Source: Lycocorax pyrrhopterus obiensis (taxonomy: Eukaryota; Chordata; Aves; Passeriformes; Paradisaeidae). From it: a DNA stretch of 64,000 nt. The stretch spans positions 52,424,432 through 52,488,431 of the forward strand of contig JACSVZ010000002.1 of the NCBI GenBank assembly GCA_014706295.1, given 5' to 3'. A program made the position numbers and the translations under genes. The notes under the pieces are model-generated. The model ran no database searches. It worked only from the letters and a program-made list of their open reading frames with translations, and had not been told where the DNA came from. This document shows, piece by piece, positions 49,101 to 61,260 of the stretch. Positions within the stretch are counted from its first letter, which is position 1, and every line of letters starts with the position of its first letter.

Positions 49101-51300
49101 ACAGGAGAAAGTTACTTCTACATGACACTAACGGGCCCAAAAAATGAACCTTCTGTTTGTACCCTTGACCAATTTGATCAGGCACAGTCCCCTCTGACTT
49201 GAATGAGAACCAGCTGATAGTTCGTCCTAGTGTGCTGACAAAACTGCTTCCAGTTCTGGAGAAAACCAAGATATTTAATACTGAGAGTGCCACACATCAC
49301 GCAGGGGCTTGCAGGCCAATTTTTTATTTTAATTCAACTTGCCTGGATTCTGATGAGAATCCAACTTTTATTTAATTTTCTGCAATCAAGCTGGAAGCTC
49401 TGCTGGCTTCACAGTATTCAAAAACACTACTCTCTCAGGGTGGTTGCAAGCAGCTTCCAGACCCCCCTTTCCTAAGGCAGAGCTGTTGGATGAGTGAGCC
49501 TTGGAGCCAGGAGCACCCAGGTGTTAGGAGCACTGCAGTGTTAGCAGCTCTGGCAGCAGGATGGGGAGGTGGCTGCAGAGCAGATGCACGTGTGAGCTGC
49601 TATGAGACCAAGGGATTCCAGAACCTGAAGACCACTGGCCTCAAGCAAACTCTCCCAAGACACATGTATGGCCCAAAGTCTTGGATTTGGTAAAAATTCA
49701 GTGAAAACCAAGTGTTTGTTTAAAAGCAGTGGTGTTTTTCAAGGGAACCTTTGTTTCCTTGTAAGCCATTCAACCTGTGCCACCAAAAAAGGTCTGTTTA
49801 TGCCTTGATTTATTACAAATTCTTGGAACACACATCAAAAGTCTTCATGGATGGAGCTACCGTTTACTTTGAGGAGAATCTGTGCTGTATAACTGATTAT
49901 ATAATGAAATGTAATTACTTCTCCCAAAGTATACACAACAAAATCTCAGCATTTTTTGCCTATCAGTAGATCTTGGTTATTAGAGTTTATATATTAAGTT
50001 TCATCCTTGCCAAGCACAATATGACCAGGCTAGATGTTTTCAGACCTACCCCTATTTGAGGAATATATAATATATAAACTATAATAGCACAATTCCAAGT
50101 CTGTGCTCTGCATAGTGAAAATCAGGCAACAGGAGCATGGGAATTTTTTTTTTTCTTCTCTGATGTTTCTCTGCATGAATCCAAACATATATTGGTTCTT
50201 TTATGCCTTTTCAGCTGGAAGGAACTATAAGAAGCAGTATGCAGTAGCAGTAATGTCAAGACTGGAAAACATTTCAGTCTGTCTTCCGACCACACCACTC
50301 CTCTTCCCCATCATATGGAAAAGTTAGATGTGTGACACAGAATCTTTGTGGTTCTGCTTTGAAAAATGTATTAGTAACAATAGCTCCATCTTTGTCAACA
50401 ATATTTACCCTCTGACCTATTAGGTTCATGCTTGGATTGCTCTGATGATAAATATCTATTTCTCTTTTGCGGGCTTGTCTGTTCAGGAAGGGACTAGAGG
50501 TCTGGGCTACAAAATGTGACCCTTTAGGTGATTGTGCATCACCTGGGGAACGAACAATGTTCCAGAGCAGGACCACGTCATTCTCCCAAGCTTCTGCTTG
50601 GACTGACAGGCCCAGGTCTATCCTGTGCTTTTCCTCCAGTGTTCCAAGTGCTTGTGGATACTGCTATGTTCAGACTGTAAACTCTGTCACAGGAGAGGCA
50701 GCTCATTCTACTGGGTTAAGAATTGGGCTCTTGGGACCACAGACAAGTGATTTGGCTTATTTTTTTTAAGGGATAATTTAAAATTCAGCTTCCTAATCTG
50801 GTCTGAGCCTGCACTGTTGAAGGCAAACTTTGGAAATGCAGGAGGTGGCTGCCTGCATATTATTTCATTGGCCTGAAAGAAACATCTGACTAAATGTGTG
50901 GTGAGAGTTCAGCTTCTTTAAATGACATCCTTTGAATCAGTCTGTGCAAACTTAGCCCAAAGTTTGTTTGAAGGTAACTGGTATGTCATGCAAAGCAAGT
51001 ATGCTGGAATGCAATAATGCAGGCTGAAGCTAGTGAGGCATGTTCATATTTGGAAGGCTGCAAAAACCAGACAGAGAGCAGACACACTCAGAGGGATTTC
51101 ATTATAGAGCTGGTGAACAAGGAGTGAACAACACCACGTTGCTCATACAGCCACTCAGGGCTTTCACTGATATTCAATATTCACTCCTGTCACTCAGAGA
51201 GCAGGAAGATGCTGTCTTCGATAGAGGCAATGCCCCAAAGTGAATGTGAACTTCCGATGGCTTCCAGGTTGTTTCCCAACTTCTCCCGGTCCTCCCATTC
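46109..51300. other. Noncoding stretch, AT-rich
   Basis: No gene is supported. The part at 46540-48500 is clearly AT-rich. TA runs lie at 46269-46280 and 47319-47340. The segment 46990-47260 carries clustered ATGCAAAG, ATTTATGCATG, TTTAATTAC and ATTAATTA motifs and may be conserved noncoding sequence. Confidence 0.6.
47319..47340. repeat. (TA)n short microsatellite
   Basis: A short run of TA units inside a wider AT-rich segment rich in CATATA and ACATAC words. Confidence 0.7.
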
Positions 51301-51336
51301 TTGAACACACCACACTACTTGAACACACCACACTAC
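51301..51336. repeat. 18-bp tandem duplication
   Basis: Two exact copies of TTGAACACACCACACTAC at 51301-51318 and 51319-51336. The perfect match suggests a recent duplication and a possible length polymorphism. Confidence 0.9.
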
Positions 51337-54300
51337 TAGATTTTCACTTTCACATCCTATGTACAAGTGAAAACCAATGTCTAACATAAATATACAGTTC
51401 ATCTAAAGCATAGCAACGTAAGGTTGAAGAGAAACAATATATTTTTATAGCAATGCAGGTGTTAAGGACGAAGCTCCAATCCTAATGCAGGCCTCATGCA
51501 GAAGCAGAGGTGTTCATACCACCCAAATTTAGCCACCCAATTTGGCTGGTTAAGCTAGCCAGCTGGCCTCTCCAGGTTCGCCCTGGAGTTAATGAAAAAA
51601 TAGGGGGAGTGAGACTCACTTCCAGGAGCAATTCAGTAAGCCTGTATCAGGCTTCTGTTCTGAATCGCCTCTAGGAGAGCTTCTCTATTAAGGAAAATCA
51701 AGGAGGCAAGCCAGGTAACTAAACCAGCTAGGCTGGGTGCCTAAATTCAGTGCTTTAGAAATCCTTCTTGTGCTGTAGAAAACAGTGTCACGTACCTTTA
51801 CATCTGTACACTGTATCCCATGAAGCTATAAAAAAAGTCCATTTACTCTGCTTGGCTCTAGTTTTTATGTGTGTGCCCCCATCTTTCCAGAATTCTTTGT
51901 CCCTCTTTCCTCAGACCCCAAGCAATCCATGGGTCATCTGCTTAGGAGCCTGGAGGTATCATTCGCACACAGTTTAAGTGCTGTCTAGTGGTAAAGGAAA
52001 TTGGTTTTTATTCTGTTCTTTGTCTTTTTGTCTTTCTACAGAATGATATTGTGGTGTTCCATAATAAAAATATTTATAGCTGTAATTGTCTGGCATCATG
52101 GAGCAGCTTGGAAATCTCCCCATCAGACAGGAGTCTGCTGGAGAGACAGTGAGCTGATAGAACCAAAATGGTCTGTTGAAACAGGTCAATTTTTTTGGTG
52201 TTTGAAAGGAAACCAGGCACAGCACGTAGTTACCTGGCTCATCAGCAGGTCAGCCAGCAGACAGACAGGTCCTGAAAGTCTTCATCTGTTTTGCCAGAAC
52301 CACCAGGATGCCAGCTTATCACTGTGACACTGAACATAGCAGCTCCTCGGGATTTATCACAAAGTGAAAAATCTTATTCTGGTCAGTTCTGAGCTAAAGC
52401 AGGGTGGTTTTGCTTTTCTTCCTTTTCGCCCTTGTCCTCCTTCCCTACTACAAGGAAAACCAGTTCATCTGAGGATCTGTTGTTATGGTTTGTTTTGTTT
52501 TCCCTCCTCCTTGTTCTAGTGCCTCAATTATTTCCGATCTGCATGTTTATTGTTTGGAAGCGAAGTTGCTTTCCTGCTCTTTCACCCGATATTTCCTTTC
52601 AGAAGGTCTATCTTTCTGGCACTTTGAGAATGTGATTTCAGCTCCAGCCTTGTCAACAGATGAGCTGCAGGCAGCTGCTGCTAACTCCACTGATTCCAGT
52701 TTTGCAGTACATACTCAGACACAGCAAGGGACAAATCAAGCATATCTTTTAAATATCTTTTCATACTCCAAAAATAATTTTATAAGGCTGAATCAGGTAA
52801 GCAAAAAGGACATGACAGGCACAGGATGGCAGAGCAGCTGAAGCCGTTGGCTCTGGAACCAGAGAACCAAGACACTACAGGCACATCCCCCTGGAAAGTG
52901 TCACAGTTTCATCCAGTCTAGGGAATCAGAGTCAGCCTGGTGTGACAACAACATCCCTCTCCTGTCTGCTTCTTGCTGTGAAGTTGGTGTGCCTTAGCCA
53001 CAGTAGTATAACGGAGTCATAGGGCTCAAGCAGGGTTTTGTCCTGGGCCAGTGTGACTCTGTTGACAACCAAGGCAAGCCATTATGTATTGAGTTACAGC
53101 TTCCCGTGTAGCCTTGAAAAAGGAAAGCTGTCCAGAACGCCTGTATTTTTCTTGAAATCTCTACAAAATGCGTCACTTGGACTTTAAGAGCTCTCCAGAG
53201 ATGAGAGCAGGAGAAGTGGTGCCATGCTGAGGGCCAAAATATACAAAAGCCCATATTAGATATCATTTCAGTGGAACATAATCAGTGTTGCTTATCTGAA
53301 GGAAGGCAAACTATTTGCCTACCCTTCTGCCAGGGAGCCCATCTCTCTGGCTGTTGTAAATTATGAGAACCAGCTTTATTAGGAGGATCCCAAGGGTGTT
53401 TTGGGGGGACAAATGGCAAACACCCTGGCCCTGTTTTGCCTCTCATCCTGGGCTTGCTCATTTCATAATGAAACGATGTAAACGCATGCAGGAAAAGTGT
53501 TGACAGCTGTGTATCTGTTATGCCTAGCTCGACATGCAACCTTATTATCTGTGAGCCATTATTTTTTGATTGTTTTCTCTCTGCCAGGAATTCAAGGCAA
53601 GAAAATCCATTTCAATCTGAATAAAATGACAGGCTACCCCAATTTAGTAGAGACCCCATCAGTTCAGCCAGGCAGGCAGTGTTAGAAAATTATACAGGGA
53701 CAGGTGCCCATAATAGATCAGCTTAGGCTTCTCTGCCTTCAATGCATTTATAATGATGATGGTGATATTATGTACGTGCAGAGCACTTTTCAATCAAAAG
53801 TCTCCCACACTTTGCAAACTATATACAACACATAATGTTACATCTGTGCAACATGAAATACTTGCATTTTTTTATAGCAACTTTGTTCTAGAAGCCTCAG
53901 AAACACCAATGAGTTGTTGTTTAAACAGGACACCTTCCAAAAAAAAATCCTCTCTGATGCAAGACAATCACATGCTTTCAGAGTTTTGAACCAAGTATAT
54001 TCCAGCCTTCACCCCAGAAAGCACTTCAGCACACACTAACTTGGCAAACATGTACTATCCAGTTGAGTGCAATGCATTACCTGAAGATAAGCGTGTGCTT
54101 AAAGGCTTTCCTGACTAAGACATTAGGAAGCTGTTTCTTAAAGATTCAAACCATCAGTGAGCAGGGAGGAGAGGCAGGGATTCTGCTCATTGGTTCTCAG
54201 ATTTAAACCTATTGGCTGCTGCTGTAATTAAAGAAAAATGCAGCAAATCTTGGCAGGCTAACCCAGGCTTGCTGTGCTGGCTGGAAATACACTTTCGTCC

Positions 54301-57300
54301 TGAAAAGAAATATTCTGAATGCATTAAGGCTTTTGTGTGTCACCCTGCTTGTGTGATGTGAAATGGAGAGCATGTGTAGAGGCAGGGCGCGCAGCAGGTA
54401 GCTTGGTTTAAAATCTCCTGCTGTTATCCTGCCATTTCCCCATCATTTCTGTTTTGGCACAGTCTGATACATTCCAAAATCAGATTGATGTTGAGCCCTG
54501 AAGGTAAATCGTCTCAGGTAGGAATGAGTCAGCAGAAGGGAATTTTAGCAGCCCCATCATCCTCCACAGCTTTGCATACATTACAAACAGGAACGGTCAG
54601 GTCTCCTGAAGGAGCCGTGAGAGAGAACCCGGCAGCAAGACAGCAGGCTCCTTGGGACAGAGTGCTGCCTTGTCCTCATTGTAGGGACAGGGGTGCCTCT
54701 GCTCAGTGAAAATACCGCCTAATTTACCGTAGACGTGGCAAGAAAGGAGGTGTCCTCAGCCTTTGTCCGCACCCCACACTCCCGGCGTGACTGCAGCTCG
54801 TGCAGCCACACGGGAGCCCTTTGAGGTGTCTGAGGCTGATGCGGTGGGGAAAGGCTGGTGGTGAAGGCAGCTGCCCTCTCCCGCTGCCTGCACCAGTGCA
54901 CTTGCTGCTCCCACTGATGAGCAAACCCAGTTAGCACTGGCATGTGGCACCACAGGCTCTGAAGGTCTGTGTTGAGCGGTGGAGTGAGCAGTTACGTGTT
55001 TGCTCGCTTCTTGTAAACAGGAATAAGAGGATTTCATATCCATCTTTGAAGGACAAACCAGCCCCCAGATCTTTCCACCTCTTGGAGCAGGAGAGAGGAA
55101 TATGTCCCTGAACTGAAACTGCAAGAAGCTTTCAGTAAGCAGCATGCAATCCTAGCCTGGGGCTTGGCTGGAACCTTGGCCTGATGCCGCCGCTCCCACC
55201 ACAGCTGCTGTGATCCTGGAGGATGCACCTTGGCAAGGTGCTCACATTGTTTGACACTCGTCATGCACTGGAAAACCAACTCAGCCAACTTAGCACAGCT
55301 ACTTTTAATGAGACATTCCCCTTTTTAGTGTCCCGGATTCCCACATGAAACCCAGCCTGTGGCCAGCCTCTCCCCTCCCTGTCTAGTCTTCAGGTGTGCC
55401 TCCCTCTAGAAAAGACTTTGGCCCAGTTGTTTAACATTTCTGAGAGCAGGAATGGATGTAACTTCACAGCTGCACATTTTTCATAGGTTTGGACTTAGGG
55501 CAAGTAGTTTTATTTGGACAGAAATACAAAAGTAATTGGAGTTTGGCTGAGGATAGACACAGTCTAAAGAGACTTGGATTTTCTTATGGCACAAAGCTAC
55601 CCAAGATAAACAGATCTAAAAAAAGCCCACAAGGAACACAGTTATTTTCTCTCTCATGGCTTCTTCAATGTTGAACTTCTAATTAAACAACAAAGGTGCA
55701 CTGATCAGCTTGTGTCACCCACTAGACACAGCCGATAACTCAGACGCACCCAAACACCAGTACACACACAGATGTAGGAGGATAAATCTGGAATAGCCTG
55801 AGTACAGTTTTTTTAGAGTGCTTCACCAGTGCACGTCAAATAAACACTGTTGCCAGGATATGAGTCAAGCATCATTTTTAGTAGGCAAGCTGGACTGATC
55901 AAATGTCTGAAAAAATCAAACTTGCATTGAATTATTTTATGAAACCACATAGGATTAAAACATTAAAGGAAATAATTGGCAAACAGTTAAATCATGAGCA
56001 GCATTTCCAACAAAAGTTGGCAATTTTCGTGGCTAAACACATGGTGATTTTAAAGGCATTGGTTTTGCAGGAATGTTTATAGAAAAATAAAAAGGAGGGG
56101 AAAATGAAAAAAAGAACCACAGAGCCTGTACGTGAAACTAGAACATAATGTACAATTTTTCTCATACGTGTGCAAAGTGTTAAATGATGTGTGAGGGCAT
56201 CTTAGGTGTTCATGATGGGAAACCACTCTCAGAAGCATGAGGCATCCAAATACCATTAAAAAATGGAGCTTGTGGCAGGACTGAGTGTGCACCTTGCACC
56301 TTGCAGGTACCATAGCCAAGGAGGATGGGCATGTACCTTTCCAATGGGAACTGGCCTTCCTTCTACCCCTCTTGGGGTGGGGATCTGGTCTTCCTTCTAC
56401 TCCTGCTTCACATTTTTCAGAACCAAGAAATGGGGTAATATACGTAGAAGAGAGCTGTAAGTCTCACTAAAGGTGTTTAACATTAACCCTCACATGCCAA
56501 TAAATGTACATACAGAAGCACTTACAGTAGTCTGGGACTCGAGCCTTGCAGGCATCATCTTGGCAGTGGAAAAGCCAACCCTGAAATTACTGACCACCTA
56601 TGGAAATGCACGCGCAAAAGTGCACGTATGCTGACATATAGGAAATGTACACTGATTGGTCACAGAACAGCTACTGAATTTGGTTTGGCATTAATTTAAA
56701 TCTAAAAAGATGACTTAAAAAAAATTAAAAACTAAAGGATGCATCTCTTTGGTGAATACATTTCTCTAGGATATAGTTTAAATTTTTTGTTCTATCTACT
56801 TTTTTATTCCCGTTGCTGATCCCAGGCAAACTCACAGTATTAAATTAATGTCTTTTTGAAGTTCTGTTCAAAAGAATGAGGACCGTAAAAAGTTGGCTTT
56901 TCTTGGGGCTTATACCAGCACAAAACCTTATGACATCATGCTGATTTCATAAGTATTGTTATATTAAATTATGAGCATCACTTCCTCACAGCCAACAAAA
57001 TACCCCAAAATATCTGAGAACTTGTTCTGGAGAGAATTCTTCAGAGCTTGATGACTTGTACAGATATTCAAAATCTTTCATTGCTATTTTTCCTCTTCTC
57101 TTTCAAAAGCATTTGCCATTCTCTGGAAGAAATATGTAGCAGGATGGGGAAAAATCCTTTCCATTATATTCTCGAGCCTTGTCTTCAGCTCAGGGAATTT
57201 AAATCTTGCTTGTTGTATTATCTACAACTAGACCAACATCTGCAAGTGCCAAAATGGTGGTTCTGGAGAAGTAGATTTACCTGAGAAGTCAGGTGAGGCT

Positions 57301-58217
57301 TCAAACACTGTTGCACACATTGCAAAGGCATGGAGTAGCCCTGGCTGTGCAGAAGTTCCTTCCCTGATTCCTGCACAGCAAACAGCACTTGTTAAGAGGG
57401 CTCCAGAGCCAACAGATCCCCACGTGCCTCCTCTAGTATTTGCAGCAGCACGATCGCCTGTTGTACTGCTATGCCATCTGGAGAACTTGTGGTATGTACA
57501 TGGTATCCCTTGCCTGAGAGTTAGCGTGCTTTGCTCTGAGGACACAGGAAGATTTCATAGTAATCTTTGGGTTTTATATTTAATATTAAACACGGATGAT
57601 ATCTTTTGCATTATTTAAATCTTTTTATTTATCACTTTGCAGTACATGCAAATTGCATTTTGTCTTGACTCCCTCTTTCTGGGGCACTACAGAATGTTTC
57701 CACAAAAGCTATGCAGCCCTGAGCCACCTGCCAGATTCCCATGTATTATAATATTTTCAGCCAGCTGCTGTGGTAGCTGCTCATGCCAAGGGCAAGAATT
57801 CCCCTGCTCCAGTTTTAGCTTTCACGCAGTCCAGAGGCTGCTTTCACCCAGTGCCGAACCGTGAGTGTGCAGTCTGAGTCAGTGAGAGCCAAAGTAAAAG
57901 GCCAAACTTCACAGAGCCTGTAACCAGTTGGTGGAGCCCAGGTATTGTGCCCTGGTCCCAGTGTCAATGCAATGCCTCCACTTCCTCCCCTCTCTAGTGC
58001 ACTATCGAAGTTCTTTCCTGGGGGCATTCTAGGCAGGATAGTATATGTACAGGAATAGTGATCCCAGGGGAGATATTTGGCAGCAAATACTGAAGTGGCT
58101 GGTTGCTGGGAGCTGGTGTTGTACCTCTGGCTGGGCCACACTTAACCCCAGCTCTGCCAGGGACGTGCTGCTTAACAATATGAGTCAGAATTTTTTACTA
58201 TTTTAAGTGCTAATAAT
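51337..58217. other. Noncoding stretch, one weak exon candidate
   Basis: No gene is supported. Open frames at 54480-55290 lie in a GC-richer patch, on both strands, and show no domains. A sequence near 51728-51765 containing GTGCCTAAATTCAGTG vaguely recalls old sauropsid repeats; I cannot name it. A short TCCTTCTAC repeat occurs at about 56347-56405. Confidence 0.6.
52520..52796 (+). ncRNA. Speculative exon between acceptor and donor signals
   Basis: A pyrimidine tract ending in TTCTAG (52514-52519) and a TCAG/GTAAGC donor (cut after 52796) enclose 277 bases. One frame is open throughout (residues such as ENVISAPALSTDELQAAAA), but with no recognisable domain. It could be a noncoding or coding exon, or chance pairing of splice-like signals, which are common in vertebrate introns. 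Confidence 0.12.
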
Positions 58218-58265
58218 GTTTTGTTTTGTTTTGTTTTGTTTTGTTTTGTTTTGTTTTGTTTTGTT
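58218..58265. repeat. (GTTTT)n microsatellite
   Basis: Nine to ten pure GTTTT units, then G6TTTTG and GTTTG. On the opposite strand this is (AAAAC)n. Pure and long enough to be polymorphic. Confidence 0.9.
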
Positions 58266-61218
58266 GGGGGGTTTTGTTTGTTTGGAGAGTTTAATTTTAA
58301 AATTATTTTTTAAATTTACAATTGGATGCCAGGTAGGCTTTTCTTAATGTTCCTTTCTGGTGCTTGGCATTTCTGAATAGTTTGCAGTTTTCTAGTGGAC
58401 ACATCACTTCCTCATCAGAGTACTCAGTGATTTGGGAGTGTTCAGAAAACAGGAGCCTCCTTCCAAGTGACCATTTGTTTTGGGTGCCCAGTTCAAAACA
58501 TATGCTGCATATGGGGTTTTGATTCTTCAGAAATTCCTGACATTCTCCTCTGGAAGTCAGATGTCTCAGATGGGACATCCAAGATCATTGGCTGCTTTTC
58601 TGGAAAAAAAGTCAGTTGACAGTGGTCCAGGAATATATTTAATCATGCTTTTCTCCTCCATACAAGCAAAATACCATCACTGCCTAAGGAGCTTGTCTCT
58701 GCAGACTGCTGATGCAAAGGAAGATCACAATCTGTGACTCTGTAGGCACTGTCAGAAAGCATTGTAAACATGCACACAGAGAAGTTTCCTTCTCAAAGCC
58801 AGTTTGTATCTGAGCAAAGTCATGTTTTGTGCTGAGCTAACAGCTTGGTGATTATTTCCATTTGGGTTCTGATTTCAGGAAAGGTACAACAGTTCAGAAA
58901 GAGAGAAATCCATGTGGAAGAGGTAGATGAACTACTCTATGGCAGGAAAAAACACTCTGATGAAAATACGCTGTGAAGAAACTCAGAAATTGTGATCAGG
59001 AGGTGAAAAACCTTAACTCTTACTGAAGCAGAGATGGGAAAAAAGGGTATGCTCAGCCATGGAAAACGTGCAAGTGGAGAAAAGGACTTGTGGGAATAAA
59101 TGACATACTGCCACTTGTAGCTGGTAGTTGGAGAGGCTCTGGTGTTGTAGAGCTGGACTCCCAGCAACACAGCTGGGAGCTGTGAAGAAGAAATGGTAGA
59201 GATGTAATGCATTCTGGGAGAGTTTTACACACAACTTTTTCAGTATCTGAATTTTGCAGGGTGTGGAAGATCTGAATGCATAGGATTCCTGTACATGAAG
59301 TTGTGAAGAAAATATAGCACACCTTATAGTTACTGAAAAAAATATTTCTGACTGCAGAATTAGAAGATTCATAGTAATAATGCTTCAGTCTTTGATACCA
59401 TATGTTGAGATATTCATGGCTAGCCCCTGAAGAATTATAAATTTGCTAATGAATTACAAGCACGTTCCCTCAGACAGCATTAACTTTCAAGTAGAGTCCC
59501 TTGCTGCTCTTCAGTTGAAGAATGCAGATAAAGAGATATCACCTACAATGTCACTTGCTTTCCAGGACCTGTAGAACAAGGACATGACTGGTTAATGCTC
59601 AGCAGCACCTGGCCAGTCTTATCTACCTCAGAGAGACGAGAGGAGTCATGGGTTAAAGTTGATCCAAGGGCAGGTCCAGCTGTTCATTCATCTGTTGATT
59701 TTTTCAAAGCCTGAATGGCCAAGAGCTGGACAACTTCTGTCTGTTGAGGGCCTTCTCAGGTGGCATAGATTGGGGTTTTGGCACGACAGGAAAATTTTAA
59801 ATTTACTTTGACTGTGGTGAGCAACAGATTTGATGAGTGTGTGTAGTCACAGCAAAACTACATGAAAGGGAGAGATGTTTCTGAAGTAGAAGGGTTAAAG
59901 GCCCATCCCTTTTTAAAGTGGTTGCTGAAATGGGCAACTTCCCACTTGCTCTTTTGTATTGTTTTGGTGCTGATTGATTCAGAAGTTGACCTGGGTCCTC
60001 TGCTTCTGGGCAGAGGAAATTTGGGGGAAGTGGCTGTAACAGCTGGACAGGTAATTCCTCTCATTCCCGTTTTTCAGGGCTTTTCATCTTAGTAGATCTC
60101 CCTCAGCATTCTCCAGACTGAGCTCTTTGCCACTTCTGCAGCAGCTTTGGAGACATCCTTTCTGTGAAAGCAGTGCAGAGCTAAGGAAGGTTGAGCACTT
60201 GGACTGTAAACACAAATGGTGTCTTTTTCTTTCTTGGGGGTATGTTAATCCAAACAACCCATTAAAGACCTGAGCCAGGTCTCACATATTTAATTGTGTG
60301 CCTCATTTGGGGTTTGTTTGGGTTTTTTTTGCTCTGCAAGTCTGAACAACTGGTCCTGCCCATTCTCACCTAATTTCCTGTTCATGCTGGTCCTGACTTT
60401 TTCCTAAGAAGCATGTCTCCCTTGTGAAGTAAGTGGTATTTTGAAAGGAATCCTTCAGAAGCACAAGGGCAAAAATAGTATGATCATTTGTCTTGATATG
60501 TAAAAAGAAGCTTCAATGGCACCTCCGGTGAAATTCTGCGTGTTTGACTACTTCTTCCATGTGGTATTTCCTTGTCCTTCCCTTCATATCTCCTCCAACC
60601 CAGCTATGTTTTATTAAATGAATGCCAGAGTATTGTGTTCTTCTTGTACAGCCAAAAAAGCAGTGCATGTCCTAATGATTGTATGCCACAAGAGTGATAC
60701 TTGAATAGAACAGAATAGAATATTAATCGTATTACATAGGAGCAAAAAACAGAATACCTTTGAAAGTGAGCACATTTTTCCATCAATTTCCACATGTTTT
60801 GGATCAAACCAAAAAGATGTCTCTCTGCTGATGTCATGGCTCATAGCCATGACAAACTCATGGCAAACTGGACTGGATTCTTTCAGGAAAGAATGTGCTT
60901 AGTCACACAGTAACTGAAAGGTAGGACACCTGCTTTCATCTTGCCAACCTCCAAACACAGAGTGTTTGTGTAGAGTGGTGCACAAATATGCAAAACTGCA
61001 TTTTTACAGCAGATTTTGGGTCCTGTGGCACTCTTACTCACCTTGAGTAGGATTTCACTCCATCAAGAGTCTTGCTAGTTTTGGCAGAGCTTTTGGGGTA
61101 AGGAACTAAAAGACACGAGTAAAGCTAAAACACAGATCCTTCCTCTGGGTTTTGAATGTGCATGGAAGCACAAAATGAACCTCATGGAAAAAATCATTAG
61201 CACTGGATGATTTAAATT
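58266..61218. other. Noncoding stretch, no gene seen
   Basis: No gene is supported. Short frames on both strands lack domains. T8 runs and GGTTTG words near 60310-60335 are low complexity. Confidence 0.65.
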
Positions 61219-61260
61219 AGAGCAGACCTCTGGAGGTTATCTAGTCCGAAAAAAAAGTCT
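61219..61260 (-). mobile_element. Probable CR1 LINE fragment, antisense
   Basis: The segment AGAGCAGACCTCTGGAGG followed by TTATCTAGTCC closely recalls the phrase seen on the reverse strand of avian CR1 3' ends (a GGAGGTCATCTAGTCC-type motif). The copy is short, interrupted by an A-rich run at 61249-61256, and lacks the terminal CR1 octamer repeats. The match is from memory. Confidence 0.5.

Noticed and set aside
51190..51402. Minus-strand frame with a repeated VWCVQ peptide
   Set aside because: The repeat is just the 18-bp DNA duplication read in frame. Nothing else supports coding.
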